5,743 bases of DNA from an uncultured Acidobacteriaceae bacterium (GTDB lineage: Bacteria; Acidobacteriota; Terriglobia; Terriglobales; Acidobacteriaceae), in the NCBI GenBank assembly GCA_903842845.1, contig CAIMNN010000438.1, positions 1 through 5,743 on the forward strand. Reading direction: 5' to 3'. The translations under genes were made by a program, and so were the position numbers. Below are positions 5,488 to 5,743 of this stretch, piece after piece (the stretch's first letter is position 1; each line of letters starts with the position of its first letter). A model generated the notes under the pieces. It was not told the DNA's origin. It made no database searches and worked only from the letters and a program-made list of their open reading frames with translations.

Positions 5488-5743
5488 TCAGTCCATCAAA
5501 AAGGCGATGGTTTGGAGCGACGTAATCTCAAACGGTTTGCGGCAGCGGATGTTGACGCAGGAGAGCTTGTCGTCGCGGCGGACCATGTAGGATTGCGCTT
5601 TGGCGAATTTGGCCCGGTCGCGCTCATCGGCCCTGGGCGGCAACTGCTGTTTTTTACGCCGCACAACCCAGCTCACCTTGTACTCGCCCGACTGGCCGCA
5701 TTTGGGGCAGTTCAGCTGGTGCGTGCGCAACTCCGTGGTCTCG
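5488..5743 (-). CDS. Small zinc-ribbon-like protein of unknown function (partial, 5' end outside window)
   Basis: The product has two cysteine pairs spaced like a zinc ribbon: CPKCG (C8, C11 counting from the TTG at 5730) and C58-x4-C63 in LSCVNIRCRKPF. Between them is a basic, charged stretch (VVRRKKQQLPP; RADERDRAKFAKAQ). It ends PFEITSLQTIAFLMD. A single metal-binding fold of about 80 residues is likely, with a role in nucleic-acid or protein binding only guessed from the fold type. The TTG at 5730 is not preceded by a spaced Shine-Dalgarno, and the frame is open to the window edge (reading ETTE before the TTG), so the true start is probably a few codons or more beyond the window. Its TGA stop overlaps an ATG (TGATG, 5486-5490) in frame with the next gene. 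I do not recognise a named family. Confidence 0.72.
   Translation of the reverse strand, partial: ETTELRTHQLNCPKCGQSGEYKVSWVVRRKKQQLPPRADERDRAKFAKAQSYMVRRDDKLSCVNIRCRKPFEITSLQTIAFLMD

Overview
The window is about 5.7 kb of compact, GC-rich bacterial chromosome (roughly 60% G+C by eye, not counted). It has no mobile elements, CRISPR array, rRNA or tRNA that I can see. The ybeY-corC-era gene order, the DPELRS-type N-terminus of YbeY, the extended Era and small unnamed proteins of this kind fit Acidobacteriota (Terriglobia-like) best. That assignment rests on remembered family resemblance, not on a search.

Left block, plus strand (about 1-2860): ybeY (16S rRNA-maturation endoribonuclease, 5' end probably outside the window), then a CorC/HlyC-type membrane protein with paired CBS domains that overlaps ybeY by ATGA, then era (30S assembly GTPase) 60 bases later from a TTG start with its own Shine-Dalgarno. 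This is a ribosome-maturation operon of a widespread type; E. coli has the related order ybeZ-ybeY-ybeX. A hairpin sits in the corC-era gap.

Middle and right block, minus strand (2862-5743), read from the right edge leftwards: a small zinc-ribbon protein (5' end cut by the window), a structured 131-base gap, a 92-residue two-helix membrane protein with a strong Shine-Dalgarno, an intrinsic terminator, moaA (radical-SAM enzyme of molybdenum cofactor synthesis), and 57 bases later a soluble GAF-GGDEF diguanylate cyclase. The cyclase gene meets era tail to tail with a single base between the stop codons.

Most of the window is housekeeping. The points that merit a second look are the substituted guanine-contact residue and missing I-site of the diguanylate cyclase, the charged insertions in Era, the divergent membrane domain of the CorC-like protein, and the structured leader of the 92-residue protein with its competing upstream start. 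I did not find evidence of a new multi-gene system. Every stretch longer than 300 bases is occupied by a gene.
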